DNA of 48,300 bases from CAG-791 sp963591995 (GTDB lineage: Bacteria; Bacillota; Clostridia; Lachnospirales; Lachnospiraceae). The position numbers were made by a program, and so were the translations under genes. The stretch is from positions 1 through 48,300 of the forward strand of contig CAVAUJ010000015.1 of NCBI GenBank assembly GCA_963591995.1, in the 5' to 3' direction. Below the pieces are notes generated by a model, which was not told the DNA's origin, did no database searches, and saw only the letters and a program-made list of their open reading frames with translations. Shown here one piece after another: positions 25,871 through 32,926 of the stretch. The stretch's first letter is position 1, and each line of letters opens with the position of its first letter.

Positions 25871-27052
25871 ATGATTTATCTGGATCATGCGGCTACCAGT
25901 CCCATGCGGCGCTGTGCGTTGGAGGAAATGCGAACGGCGTTGGAGACCGTGTACGGGAACGCCAGCGCGTCCTACCCGCCGGCACAGGCAGCGAAGGCAG
26001 AATTGGACCGGGCGAGAACGACGCTGGCGGAGACCATCGGCGCAGACTGGAAAGAGATCTTTTTCACATCCGGCGGAACAGAGAGCGACAACTGGGCCCT
26101 GACCGGTGCGGCGGAGCTCCTTGGTACCGACCGGCATATCATCGTCGGTGCGACGGAGCATCATGCGGTGCTGCATACCTGCACCTATCTTGAGAGCCGG
26201 GGATATACCGTTTCCTACCTGCCGGTGACGCAGGAGGGCATTGCGGAGCCCGCAGCGCTGGAGAAGGCGCTGCAGGAGCACCCCGGCACCGGCCTGGTTT
26301 CGATTATGCTGGCCAACAATGAGGTGGGAGCCATCGAGCCCATTCGGGAGCTGGTACAGACAGCCCGCCGGGAGCAGCCGGGAATTCTGTTTCATACGGA
26401 TGCGGTGCAGGCTTACGGAAGGCTTTCCATTAACGTATCGGAGCTGGGCGTGGATCTGTTGTCTGCATCGGCACACAAGATCGGAGGACCGAAGGGAATC
26501 GGCTTTCTCTATCTTCGAAAGGGAACACAGATCGGTGCATTGATGCACGGCGGAGGACAGGAGAGCGGTCGGAGAGCGGGAACCGAGAACGTTCCGGCGG
26601 CGATGGGATTTGCGGCCGCCGCACAGGAGGCCTTTGTCCGAAGAGAAACGGAGAATAACCGGGTCCGGGAGCTGCAGGCATTTTTCTGTGAGGAGCTGCG
26701 CCGGGAGCTGCGGCTGGGCACGGCAGACGGACCGGTGTGGAACGGACCGGAGCCCGGAAGCGGGAAGCGCCTTGCCTCGAACATCAACATCTCCTTCCCG
26801 GGATATGATCAGAGAACGCTTCTGATGAACCTGGATCTGGCAGGGATCTGTGCTTCCGGAGGCAGTGCCTGTACGACGGGGGCGCTGGAGCCTTCCCACG
26901 TTCTGCTGGCCATGGGAAGGAGCAGAAGCGAGGCGGCGGGGGCGCTGCGCTTTACGCTGGGGGCAGAGAACACGGAGGAGGAGATCCGCAGGACCGTCCG
27001 GGTTCTGAAGGAGGCATTGCAGCGGATTTCCGGAAGAGAGAATATAGTTTAA
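25871..27052 (+). CDS. Cysteine desulfurase, NifS/IscS family
   Basis: PLP enzyme that releases sulfur from cysteine for Fe-S clusters or tRNA thiolation. The fold-type I signatures are clear: YLDHAATSPM at the N terminus, TSGGTESDN, ATEHHAVLH, NNEVGAIEPI, HTDAVQAYG, PLP Lys203 in SASAHKIGGPKG and the catalytic Cys334 in ASGGSACTTG. The 393 residues fit. The short loop around the Cys suggests a NifS/IscS-type rather than SufS-type enzyme. There is no iscU or thiI beside it. It follows the methyltransferase by 51 bases, so a link to RNA modification is possible but unproven. Confidence 0.92.
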   Translation: MIYLDHAATSPMRRCALEEMRTALETVYGNASASYPPAQAAKAELDRARTTLAETIGADWKEIFFTSGGTESDNWALTGAAELLGTDRHIIVGATEHHAVLHTCTYLESRGYTVSYLPVTQEGIAEPAALEKALQEHPGTGLVSIMLANNEVGAIEPIRELVQTARREQPGILFHTDAVQAYGRLSINVSELGVDLLSASAHKIGGPKGIGFLYLRKGTQIGALMHGGGQESGRRAGTENVPAAMGFAAAAQEAFVRRETENNRVRELQAFFCEELRRELRLGTADGPVWNGPEPGSGKRLASNINISFPGYDQRTLLMNLDLAGICASGGSACTTGALEPSHVLLAMGRSRSEAAGALRFTLGAENTEEEIRRTVRVLKEALQRISGRENIV

Positions 27053-27059
27053 GGAGAAA

Positions 27060-27770
27060 ATGGAGATGCAGGCCGAAACGCAAACACAAACAGGAGAACA
27101 GGGAGAGAGCACATCGGTGTCCGAAAGGATCGGACGCCTGCCCCTGGCAGGCATGGGGGAGGGCTGGCAGAAGAGGACGAAGGTTTGCATTGCCGGCGTT
27201 CTGGTGCAGGGTTTCTTTCTTTCCTTCCTGCTAAAGGTTAATCTCGGGACGGATCCGTACACCTTTATGAATGTTTCCATTGCAGACCGCATCGGCTGGA
27301 GCTTCGGCAACTGGCAGCTGACCATCAATGCGGCACTCCTTATCATCGTGCTGTTGACGTCGAGGCTGCGTTATCTTGGCTTTGGAACATTGGCCAACAT
27401 GGTGCTCATCGGCTACACGGCAGATCTGGGGAGCTTCCTCTGGACCAGACTGTTTCCGGCTGCTGTTTTTACGGAAGCGGCAACCAGAATCCCGATCTTT
27501 GCAGTGGCACTGATCGGCTTTTTAATAGCGGCTGCGGTGTATATGAACGCAGGAATGGGTCTGTCGCCCTATGACGCACCTCCCAGTGTCCTGCACGAGC
27601 ATGCGAGAAAGCTGCCGTATTTCATCCTTCGCATCATCTGGGATTACGGCGCCGTGCTGATCGGTGTGCTGGCAGGCGGTACACCGACCGTTTCCAACCT
27701 GATCATGGCAATTGCACTCGGACCGATCATCACGATGATCGGAAAGGCAATGCGCAGGACAATGGCATAG
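27060..27770 (+). CDS. YczE/YitT-like integral membrane protein
   Basis: Five or six transmembrane segments after a polar N-terminal tail of about 40 residues. The blocks LKVNLGTDPYTFMNVSIAD, GFGTLANMVLIGY and MGLSPYDAPP are characteristic of the YczE-like/DUF6198 membrane proteins of Firmicutes. Their function is unknown; some neighbour transport or surfactin-production genes. AAGGAG at 27051 is three bases from the first ATG and nine bases from a second in-frame ATG (27066), so the true start may be two codons later. It begins eight bases after the cysteine desulfurase stop and is likely co-transcribed. Confidence 0.75.
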   Translation: MEMQAETQTQTGEQGESTSVSERIGRLPLAGMGEGWQKRTKVCIAGVLVQGFFLSFLLKVNLGTDPYTFMNVSIADRIGWSFGNWQLTINAALLIIVLLTSRLRYLGFGTLANMVLIGYTADLGSFLWTRLFPAAVFTEAATRIPIFAVALIGFLIAAAVYMNAGMGLSPYDAPPSVLHEHARKLPYFILRIIWDYGAVLIGVLAGGTPTVSNLIMAIALGPIITMIGKAMRRTMA

Positions 27771-27791
27771 AGAAACACGCGCAGGAAACGG

Positions 27792-27820
27792 TTGACGCGG
27801 ATTGACAGCTACCGTATAAT
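27792..27820 (+). promoter_or_regulatory. Promoter of the rplM-rpsI operon
   Basis: TTGACG (27792-27797) and TATAAT (27815-27820) are separated by 17 bases. A second TTGACA at 27802 is too close to the -10 to serve. This fits strong ribosomal-protein transcription. Confidence 0.85.
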
Positions 27821-27827
27821 CAAGAGA

Positions 27828-27921
27828 TGTGTGACGGCGTCAGTATGCCCGGAGGAAGAGCCTTCGGACTAGCAGACTCCCCGGTTTTGCGAAGTTACGG
27901 GACGCCGGTGCGAATCACACA
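27828..27921 (+). ncRNA. Structured rplM leader RNA, probable L13 autoregulatory leader
   Basis: TGTGTGA (27828-27834) pairs perfectly with TCACACA (27915-27921), and CGGCGTC (27835-27841) with GACGCCG (27901-27907), leaving GTGCGAA as a one-sided bulge. Inside lie a hairpin CCGGAGG/CCTTCGG (27849-27867, loop AAGAG) and a weaker one near 27880-27900, making a multi-branch fold. The position, between the promoter and rplM, is that of the L13 leader family of Firmicutes, where L13 represses its own operon. Match to that family is inferred, not computed. Confidence 0.6.
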
Positions 27922-27960
27922 TTCGGATACAAATGATCGTGAACAATTGGAGGCATATAT

Positions 27961-28389
27961 ATGAAGACCTACATACCGAGCGCCGGCACCGTTGAAAAGA
28001 AATGGTATGTCGTTGACGCTACAGATAAAACCCTTGGCCGTCTGGCATCTGAGGTTGCCAATGTTCTTCGCGGCAAGAAGAAGCCCATCTATACTCCCTT
28101 CCTGGATTGCGGTGATTATGTCATCGTTGTCAATGCAGAGAAGATCAAGGTAACCGGCCGGAAGATGGAGGACAAGATCTACTTCCGTCATTCCAAGTAT
28201 ATCGGCGGATCCACCTATACAACACTCCGTGAGATGCTGGAGAAGAAGCCTGCCTATGTGGTAGAGCATGCTGTCCGCGGAATGCTCCCGAAGGGCAAGC
28301 TGGGAGATCAGATGTATACGAAGCTTCACGTGTACGTTGGACCCGATCACGACCATGCCGCTCAGAAACCTGAGGTTCTGGATATCTGA
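27961..28389 (+). CDS. rplM: 50S ribosomal protein L13
   Basis: Early-assembly protein of the large ribosomal subunit, binding 23S rRNA. The full 142-residue sequence is recognisable: KTYIPSAGTVEKKWYVVDA, TLGRLASEVA, LRGKKKPIYTPFLDCGD, and the L13 signature VEHAVRGMLPKGKLG. GGAGG precedes the ATG by about nine bases. It forms the conserved rplM-rpsI operon with S9 16 bases downstream, behind the structured leader that likely gives feedback control. Confidence 0.98.
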   Translation: MKTYIPSAGTVEKKWYVVDATDKTLGRLASEVANVLRGKKKPIYTPFLDCGDYVIVVNAEKIKVTGRKMEDKIYFRHSKYIGGSTYTTLREMLEKKPAYVVEHAVRGMLPKGKLGDQMYTKLHVYVGPDHDHAAQKPEVLDI

Positions 28390-28405
28390 TTAGGAGGATA
28401 AGAAG

Positions 28406-28801
28406 ATGGCTAAAGCAGCAGTATACTATGGCACCGGCAGAAGGAAGTCTTCTGTAGCCAGAGTTTTCATAACACCCGGCAAGGGCGAGATCACCGTCAA
28501 CAAGAGAAGTCTGGATGAGTATTTCGGTCTGGAAACCCTCAAGACCATTGCGAAGCAGCCGCTGGTAGCAACCAACACCGCAGATCAGTATGACATCAAG
28601 ATCACGGTAAAGGGCGGCGGCACCACCGGTCAGGCTGGCGCAATCCGTCAGGGCATCGCAAGAGCTCTGCTGGAGGCAGATGCTGATTTCCGTCCTGTTC
28701 TGAAGAAGGCCGGATATCTTACCCGCGATCCTCGTATGAAGGAGAGAAAGAAGTACGGTCTCAAAGCAGCAAGACGCGCACCTCAGTTCTCCAAGAGATA
28801 A
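28406..28801 (+). CDS. rpsI: 30S ribosomal protein S9
   Basis: Small-subunit protein whose C-terminal tail reaches the P-site tRNA. The family signature GGGTTGQAGAIRQGIARALLE is present in the middle (GGGTTGQ, GAIRQGIARAL) and the basic tail GLKAARRAPQFSKR is intact. It has 131 residues. AGGAGG precedes the ATG. The gene is complete although a mobile element begins just downstream; 3' ends of rpsI are known insertion sites for conjugative elements in Firmicutes, and insertion normally restores the coding end. Confidence 0.98.
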   Translation: MAKAAVYYGTGRRKSSVARVFITPGKGEITVNKRSLDEYFGLETLKTIAKQPLVATNTADQYDIKITVKGGGTTGQAGAIRQGIARALLEADADFRPVLKKAGYLTRDPRMKERKKYGLKAARRAPQFSKR

Positions 28802-28824
28802 TCTCTCTTATCCATATGCTTACA

Positions 28825-28858
28825 AAGCCCGGAAAATCAAGGTTTCCCGGGCTTTTTT
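28825..28858 (+). terminator. Terminator of rplM-rpsI
   Basis: AAGCCCGG pairs with CCGGGCTT, extended by AAA/TTT across a one-base bulge, and six T follow (28853-28858). Confidence 0.92.
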
Positions 28859-28860
28859 CA

Positions 28861-29231
28861 TACCTGTAGGGCGGCGAAAACGGCTGCGCGGTTTGTGGTT
28901 TTTTGTCGTGATCTGACGTGATTTATATCACTTTATACCTGCTGTTTCGAGGCTAACCGGGTTTTTCAAGGGCCGAAACGGATAACCGGGTGGCTAATTA
29001 TTTTGGTAGCTGACCAGCCATATCGAGGTTTTCGAATGCAAGGAGAAAGTGCCATCAGGCACTTTCGAGTATCAAAATCGAGATGGGCGCCGCTGGTTAC
29101 AAAGTTTGTGATCTGAGCCTGCAGAATTGAATAACGATATCTTACATAGCCTCGTGATGACGATGAATCATCACGGGGCTTTGCCGTTTCCGGGATTCTC
29201 CGGGACGTATCAAATATATGGAGGATATCGC
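28861..29231. other. Non-coding left end of the element, with repeats and hairpins
   Basis: About 370 bases without a credible gene. TAACCGGGT occurs twice (28954-28962, 28983-28991). GTGATCTGA occurs at 28908-28916 and 29108-29116, exactly 200 bases apart. AAAGTGCC-ATCA-GGCACTTT (29046-29065) is a perfect 8-bp hairpin. Such features suit recombinase arm sites or a transfer/replication origin, but none can be assigned. An open frame running through its end from 29127 is not coding before 29232. Confidence 0.6.
29148..29180 (+). terminator. 13-bp hairpin before the first element gene
   Basis: AGCCTCGTGATGA (29148-29160) pairs with TCATCACGGGGCT (29168-29180) with a single T-G wobble. The tail is only TTG, so it could be an attenuator or a structured leader instead of a full terminator. 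Confidence 0.5.
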
Positions 29232-29534
29232 ATGAGAAAGAAACCGAGACAAAAGACGATCATGATCGATGGTGTCAGCTACTTTGCAGACAAGCCGTCC
29301 GACTGCCGGCAGTGCTTCTTCTGGAAGAACCGCAAGGTGGGCTGCATCCTGGGCAAGGCGAACTGCTATTACCTGGCGGAGACCATCAAGACCGAACAGG
29401 AGCGCAGATGCGAAAACTGCTGCTATGCCAAAGGTCATCCCTGCGTGAGCGTTGTCTGCTACCGGCAGCTGGACCGCTGGCTGCAGTCAAACAGAGAAAG
29501 TCGCAGGAAGAAAGAAGGTGCAGGGATTGCGTAA
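29232..29534 (+). CDS. Small Cys-rich conjugative-element protein
   Basis: Not recognised beyond being of a kind found at the start of such elements. It has 100 residues with about ten Cys in paired arrangements: CRQC, GCILGKANCYY, CENCCYAKGHPC and VVCYRQ, suggesting one or two zinc-binding knuckles. Both ends are very basic (MRKKPRQK and RESRRKK), consistent with nucleic-acid contact. GGAGG lies seven bases before the ATG at 29232. Its stop overlaps the likely TTG start of the next Cys-rich gene, so the two are probably made together, ahead of the replication initiator. A DNA-binding or regulatory role is inference only. Confidence 0.7.
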   Translation: MRKKPRQKTIMIDGVSYFADKPSDCRQCFFWKNRKVGCILGKANCYYLAETIKTEQERRCENCCYAKGHPCVSVVCYRQLDRWLQSNRESRRKKEGAGIA

Positions 29535-29775
29535 GAAGGAAGAAGCATTCCGTCATTATGAGAAGCTGGTCAGAAAGGCAGCCGGTAAAAAGGAGGCAAA
29601 GCCGGAGAGCTGTCCCCACTGCTCGTATTACAGGGATGATTTCCGTTACAGAACCTGTACCTTTGCGCGCTGCCCCTTCGGCAAAGAGGTGGATGTCTTT
29701 CGTAAGCAGCCTCTCAAACGCAACAGTTACTCCGGAAATCTTTTAAACGCGATAAAAACTCCGGAAGTGAGGTGA
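29527..29775 (+). CDS. Second small Cys-rich conjugative-element protein
   Basis: Unrecognised 82-residue protein with a Cys cluster CPHCSYYRDDFRYRTCTFARCPFG (motif: CPHC, then C-x4-C), resembling a zinc ribbon, and a charged N-terminal helix (RKKEEAFRHYEKLVRKAAGKKEAK region). The TTG at 29527 overlaps the previous stop codon by eight bases and has AGAAGG upstream, fitting translational coupling; the only ATG in frame (29452) would overlap the previous gene by over 80 bases. It shares the paired-Cys style with its neighbour and may act with it. Confidence 0.6.
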   Translation: MRKKEEAFRHYEKLVRKAAGKKEAKPESCPHCSYYRDDFRYRTCTFARCPFGKEVDVFRKQPLKRNSYSGNLLNAIKTPEVR

Positions 29776-29835
29776 TGTAATTGCGAGTTTGATTATTTCT
29801 ACGGCGCCCAGGCGGAGCAGTTTTCGTTCTACCGG

Positions 29836-30669
29836 GTGCCTAAGGTGCTGTTCACCAACGACCGTTTCAAATATCTGTCGGCAGAATCAAAGACGCTGTA
29901 CGGCATCATGCTGGATCGGGTTTCCCTTTCCGTGAAGCATAACTGGATCGATGAAGGCGGCCGGGTGTATATCATCTACACGATCGAGCAGATCATGGCA
30001 GACTTAAGCTGCGGCAACAAAAAGGCAGGACAGCTGCTGGATGAGCTGGAAAGAAAGGCAGGGCTTATCGAGCGCAAGCGGCAGGGGCTGGGGAAACCGA
30101 ATCTGATCTACGTCAAGAATTTCATCAGCGCGGTGGATAACTCTGTGGAAGGACATTTCCTGAAATGTCAAAACGACACTTCCGGAAGTGTTAAAACCAC
30201 ATCTCTTGAAGTGTCAAAACGACACGGAACTAATACTGATCTTAATAATACTGATTATATCGATACTGATCCTATCGTATCCGGATCGGATGACGAAGGG
30301 ATGCGCATGCACCAACAGTATGAAGAATATTTCAGAAGTTCCTTGGAGATAGAAGTCCTGCTGAGAGAGGATCCGTATGAGGAAGAGACCATCATGGGAA
30401 TACTGGATATTCTGGTGGATACCTGCAGTACGAAGAGAAAAGTGATCCGCATTGCCGGGGATGATAAGCCTACCGAGGTAGTAAAAAGTCAGCTGATGAA
30501 GCTTACCGCGGAACACATCCGCTACGTGCTGAAGTGCCTGACGGAAAACTCCACCAAGGTAAGGAATATCCGGCAGTATCTGCTGACCGCGCTCTACAAT
30601 GCGCCCACAACCATCAGCCCATACTATCAGGCGTGGGTAAACAACGACATGGCCGAAGGAATGCTGTAA
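29836..30669 (+). CDS. repA: RepA-like replication initiator, N terminus apparently frameshifted
   Basis: Replication initiator of the RepA_N type, common in Firmicutes plasmids and conjugative elements. PKVLFTNDRFKYLSAESKTLYG and ISAVDN flank a winged-helix region (TIEQIMADLSCGNKKAGQLLDEL split), then a variable linker and a C-terminal domain (about 175-277, ending SPYYQAWVNNDM). Family proteins begin about 18 residues earlier with a DYFYG...FSFYR block. That block is encoded here (29790-29835), but its frame has no start codon. Removing one G at about 29787 would join a TTG at 29781, which follows GAGGTGATG, to it. Otherwise translation must begin at the weak GTG 29836. A sequencing error or real mutation is possible. 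Confidence 0.75.
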   Translation: MPKVLFTNDRFKYLSAESKTLYGIMLDRVSLSVKHNWIDEGGRVYIIYTIEQIMADLSCGNKKAGQLLDELERKAGLIERKRQGLGKPNLIYVKNFISAVDNSVEGHFLKCQNDTSGSVKTTSLEVSKRHGTNTDLNNTDYIDTDPIVSGSDDEGMRMHQQYEEYFRSSLEIEVLLREDPYEEETIMGILDILVDTCSTKRKVIRIAGDDKPTEVVKSQLMKLTAEHIRYVLKCLTENSTKVRNIRQYLLTALYNAPTTISPYYQAWVNNDMAEGML

Positions 30670-30687
30670 AGGAGGTGATGAAGTTCA

Positions 30688-31512
30688 ATGTCGAAAGCCA
30701 CAGTAATGGCTGTAGTGAATCAAAAAGGTGGGACCGGCAAGACCACCACCTGTGAGAATCTCGGGATCGGTCTTGCCAGGGAAGGCAAAAGAGTCCTGCT
30801 GGTGGACACGGATCCCCAGGGCTCGCTCACGATCGCGCTCGGAAACGCAAGGCCGGACGATCTGCAGGTCACACTGACGGATCTGATGGAAAAGATTATC
30901 CAGGAGAAGACCATCGCACCCGGGGAGGGTATCCTGACACATGAAGAAGGCGTGGATCTTGTTCCTGCAAATATTACGCTGTCGGGCCTTGAGGTTGCCA
31001 TGGTAAATGCCATGAGCAGAGAGACGATCCTGAAGCAGTATCTGGAGACCGTGAAGGACCGGTATGATTTCATCCTGCTGGACTGTATGCCGTCCCTTGG
31101 CATGCTGACGGTGAATGCCCTTGCCGCATCGGATCAGGTCCTGATCCCCGTCCAGGCAAATTATCTGTCGGCCAAAGGTTTAGAGCAGCTGCTGCAGACG
31201 GTAAATAAGGTAAAACGGCAGATCAATCCGAAGCTGAAGATCGAAGGGATCCTGCTGACCATGGTGGATGCCAGAACCAATTATGCAAAGGAGATCAGCT
31301 CTCTGATCCGCGATACCTACGGAGGAAAGCTGAAAGTATATGACACGGATATTCCAAGATCTGTCCGTGCGGCGGAGATCAGTGCCGAGGGGGTCAGCAT
31401 CTTTGCGCATGACCCGGGAGGCAAGGTAGCAGAAGCATATAAAACACTGACGAAGGAGGTGATTGCCAATGCCGAAAAAAGGTACAAGCATCAGCTTGAC
31501 CAGCTACGATGA
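30688..31512 (+). CDS. parA: ParA/Soj-family partition ATPase
   Basis: Walker-type ATPase that positions DNA together with ParB and keeps the excised element from being lost. The deviant Walker A KGGTGKTT is at residues 13-20, followed by LLVDTDPQGSLTIAL, a Walker B-type block FILLDCMPSLGMLTVNAL, and IPVQANYLSAKGLEQLL. The length of 274 residues is usual for Soj-like proteins without an N-terminal DNA-binding domain. AAAGGAGGTGATGAAG lies just before the ATG. Its 3' end overlaps parB by 44 bases, giving coupled synthesis. Confidence 0.93.
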   Translation: MSKATVMAVVNQKGGTGKTTTCENLGIGLAREGKRVLLVDTDPQGSLTIALGNARPDDLQVTLTDLMEKIIQEKTIAPGEGILTHEEGVDLVPANITLSGLEVAMVNAMSRETILKQYLETVKDRYDFILLDCMPSLGMLTVNALAASDQVLIPVQANYLSAKGLEQLLQTVNKVKRQINPKLKIEGILLTMVDARTNYAKEISSLIRDTYGGKLKVYDTDIPRSVRAAEISAEGVSIFAHDPGGKVAEAYKTLTKEVIANAEKRYKHQLDQLR

Positions 31513-32398
31513 CCTCTTTGAGGCCGATGAAAGCCGTGCGGAAAGTCAGTTGGAGAGAGTGCAGAATCTCGATATCAGCAAACTGGTGCCTTTTAAGAAC
31601 CATCCGTTCAAGGTGATCGATGATGAAGCGATGCTCCGCACCACGGAAAGCATTGCCCAGTACGGTGTGCTGACGCCGCTGATCGCAAGACCGAAGGAAG
31701 ACGGCACGTATGAGATCATTTCCGGTCATCGCCGGGTACATGCGGCTGCATCTGCCGGCCTGACGCAGGTGCCGGTACTGGTAAGGCAGATGGATGACGA
31801 TGCGGCAACGGTGCTGATGGTGGATTCCAACCTGCAGCGTGAAAGCATACTGCCGAGTGAGCGGGCGTTTGCGTACAAGATGAAGATGGATGCCATGAAA
31901 CATCAGGGATCAAGGTCTGATTTAACTTCGGGACAAGTTGTCTCAAAGTTCAAAAGGACTACAGAGGAGATAGCAGAAGGAACCGGAGAAAGCTATAAGC
32001 AGGTCGAACGCTATATTAGACTTACCAAACTTATCCCGGAACTTCTCGAACTGGTGGACCAGAAGAAAATCTCTTTTAACCCTGCCGTTGAGCTGTCTTA
32101 TCTGCGGCCCGGCGAACAGCGTATTTTCATGGAGGCAATGGAAGAGGTTCAGGCAGCCCCTTCGCTTTCCCAGGCACAACGACTGAAAAAGCTGAGCCAG
32201 ACCGGCGAGTTTTATCCCGAATCTGTCCGCGAGATCATGAATGAGGTGAAGAAAGGAGACCTGGAGCGGGTTACCTTCCGCAATGAGCAGCTGCGGAAGT
32301 ATTTCCCCAAGTCCTACACGACCCAGCAGATGCAGGATACCATCATGAAACTGCTGGAACAGTGGCAGAAAAAGAAGGCCAGGGACATGGAACGTTGA
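31469..32398 (+). CDS. parB: ParB/Spo0J-family partition protein
   Basis: Centromere-binding partner of ParA. The ParB N-terminal domain (about residues 30-125) shows LVPFKNHPFKV, YGVLTPLIARP, ISGHRRVHAA and the CTP-binding region around it. The helix-turn-helix domain follows (LPSERAFAYKMKMDA, GESYKQVERYIRLTKLIPELLE). A C-terminal helical part (about 230-309) may dimerise. The ATG at 31469 has AAGGAGGTGAT nine bases upstream; a TTG at 31463 is less likely. A 13-bp terminator hairpin follows the gene. No parS-like palindrome was recognised beside it. Confidence 0.92.
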   Translation: MPKKGTSISLTSYDDLFEADESRAESQLERVQNLDISKLVPFKNHPFKVIDDEAMLRTTESIAQYGVLTPLIARPKEDGTYEIISGHRRVHAAASAGLTQVPVLVRQMDDDAATVLMVDSNLQRESILPSERAFAYKMKMDAMKHQGSRSDLTSGQVVSKFKRTTEEIAEGTGESYKQVERYIRLTKLIPELLELVDQKKISFNPAVELSYLRPGEQRIFMEAMEEVQAAPSLSQAQRLKKLSQTGEFYPESVREIMNEVKKGDLERVTFRNEQLRKYFPKSYTTQQMQDTIMKLLEQWQKKKARDMER

Positions 32399-32416
32399 AA
32401 ACAGCATAGTTGCTTT

Positions 32417-32454
32417 AAGCGTCTTTGAAGAAATTCAGAGGCGCTTTTATTTTT
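32417..32454 (+). terminator. Terminator after parAB
   Basis: AAGCGTCTTTGAA (32417-32429) and TTCAGAGGCGCTT (32434-32446) form a 13-bp stem with G-T wobbles and loop GAAA, followed by TTATTTTT. Confidence 0.88.
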
Positions 32455-32476
32455 GCCAAAAAGGAAGGAAATGTTT

Positions 32477-32923
32477 ATGACCGAAAACGAAAAGATCTGT
32501 ATGGCGTACGCCATGCACAATTTCCGGAAAGCGATGGAAGAAGAGGACGATGACGCCGCCTTGTATTACGAGGAAGACGCCATTGTCCTGTATGTGACGC
32601 CCGGCGAGCCCTTCTCCCTGATGGAGGAAGGGGATGCCATTGATGAGATTCTGATGGCGGGGCACAACGGCGGCATACGTTTCCGGCGTATTACCGACAC
32701 GCTGCAGATCGCTTATCCGGTGGACAGTGTGAGGGGGAACAGAGACGGGAGCGTTGCAGTAACCGGGCCGGTTTATATCTCTCATCCCGTGGTGGGGGAA
32801 GTGTGCATGGATCTCAGTGCCGTAGACCTTATGGAAGCGGTTGCCTACCTTGCAACGCATCAGGTGAAGATCATTAAAGGGGCAGAGACGGTATCTGGTT
32901 ATCTGCTGAAAAAGGAGGACTAA
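32477..32923 (+). CDS. Uncharacterised conjugative-element protein
   Basis: Function not recognised. It has 148 residues, is acidic near its N terminus (KAMEEEDDDAALYYEEDAIV), and has a conserved-looking core (LMEEGDAIDEILMAGHNGG, TLQIAYPVDS, VTGPVYISHP). It is soluble, with no signal peptide. GGAAGG lies eight bases before the ATG at 32477; another ATG at 32471 is too close to the binding site. It begins after the parAB terminator and ends three bases before the DUF5688-like gene, so the pair forms a new transcription unit, though no clear promoter is visible between terminator and start. Confidence 0.6.
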   Translation: MTENEKICMAYAMHNFRKAMEEEDDDAALYYEEDAIVLYVTPGEPFSLMEEGDAIDEILMAGHNGGIRFRRITDTLQIAYPVDSVRGNRDGSVAVTGPVYISHPVVGEVCMDLSAVDLMEAVAYLATHQVKIIKGAETVSGYLLKKED

Positions 32924-32926
32924 TCT

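Noticed and set aside
27802..27820. TTGACA seven bases before TATAAT at the rplM promoter
   Set aside because: Spacing is far too short; TTGACG at 27792 with a 17-base spacer is the usable -35.
27896..27925. GCCGGTGCGAATC stretch resembling a cobalamin riboswitch element
   Set aside because: The rest of the B12-box and core is missing, the gene is rplM, and the bases are explained as part of the two helices of the rplM leader.
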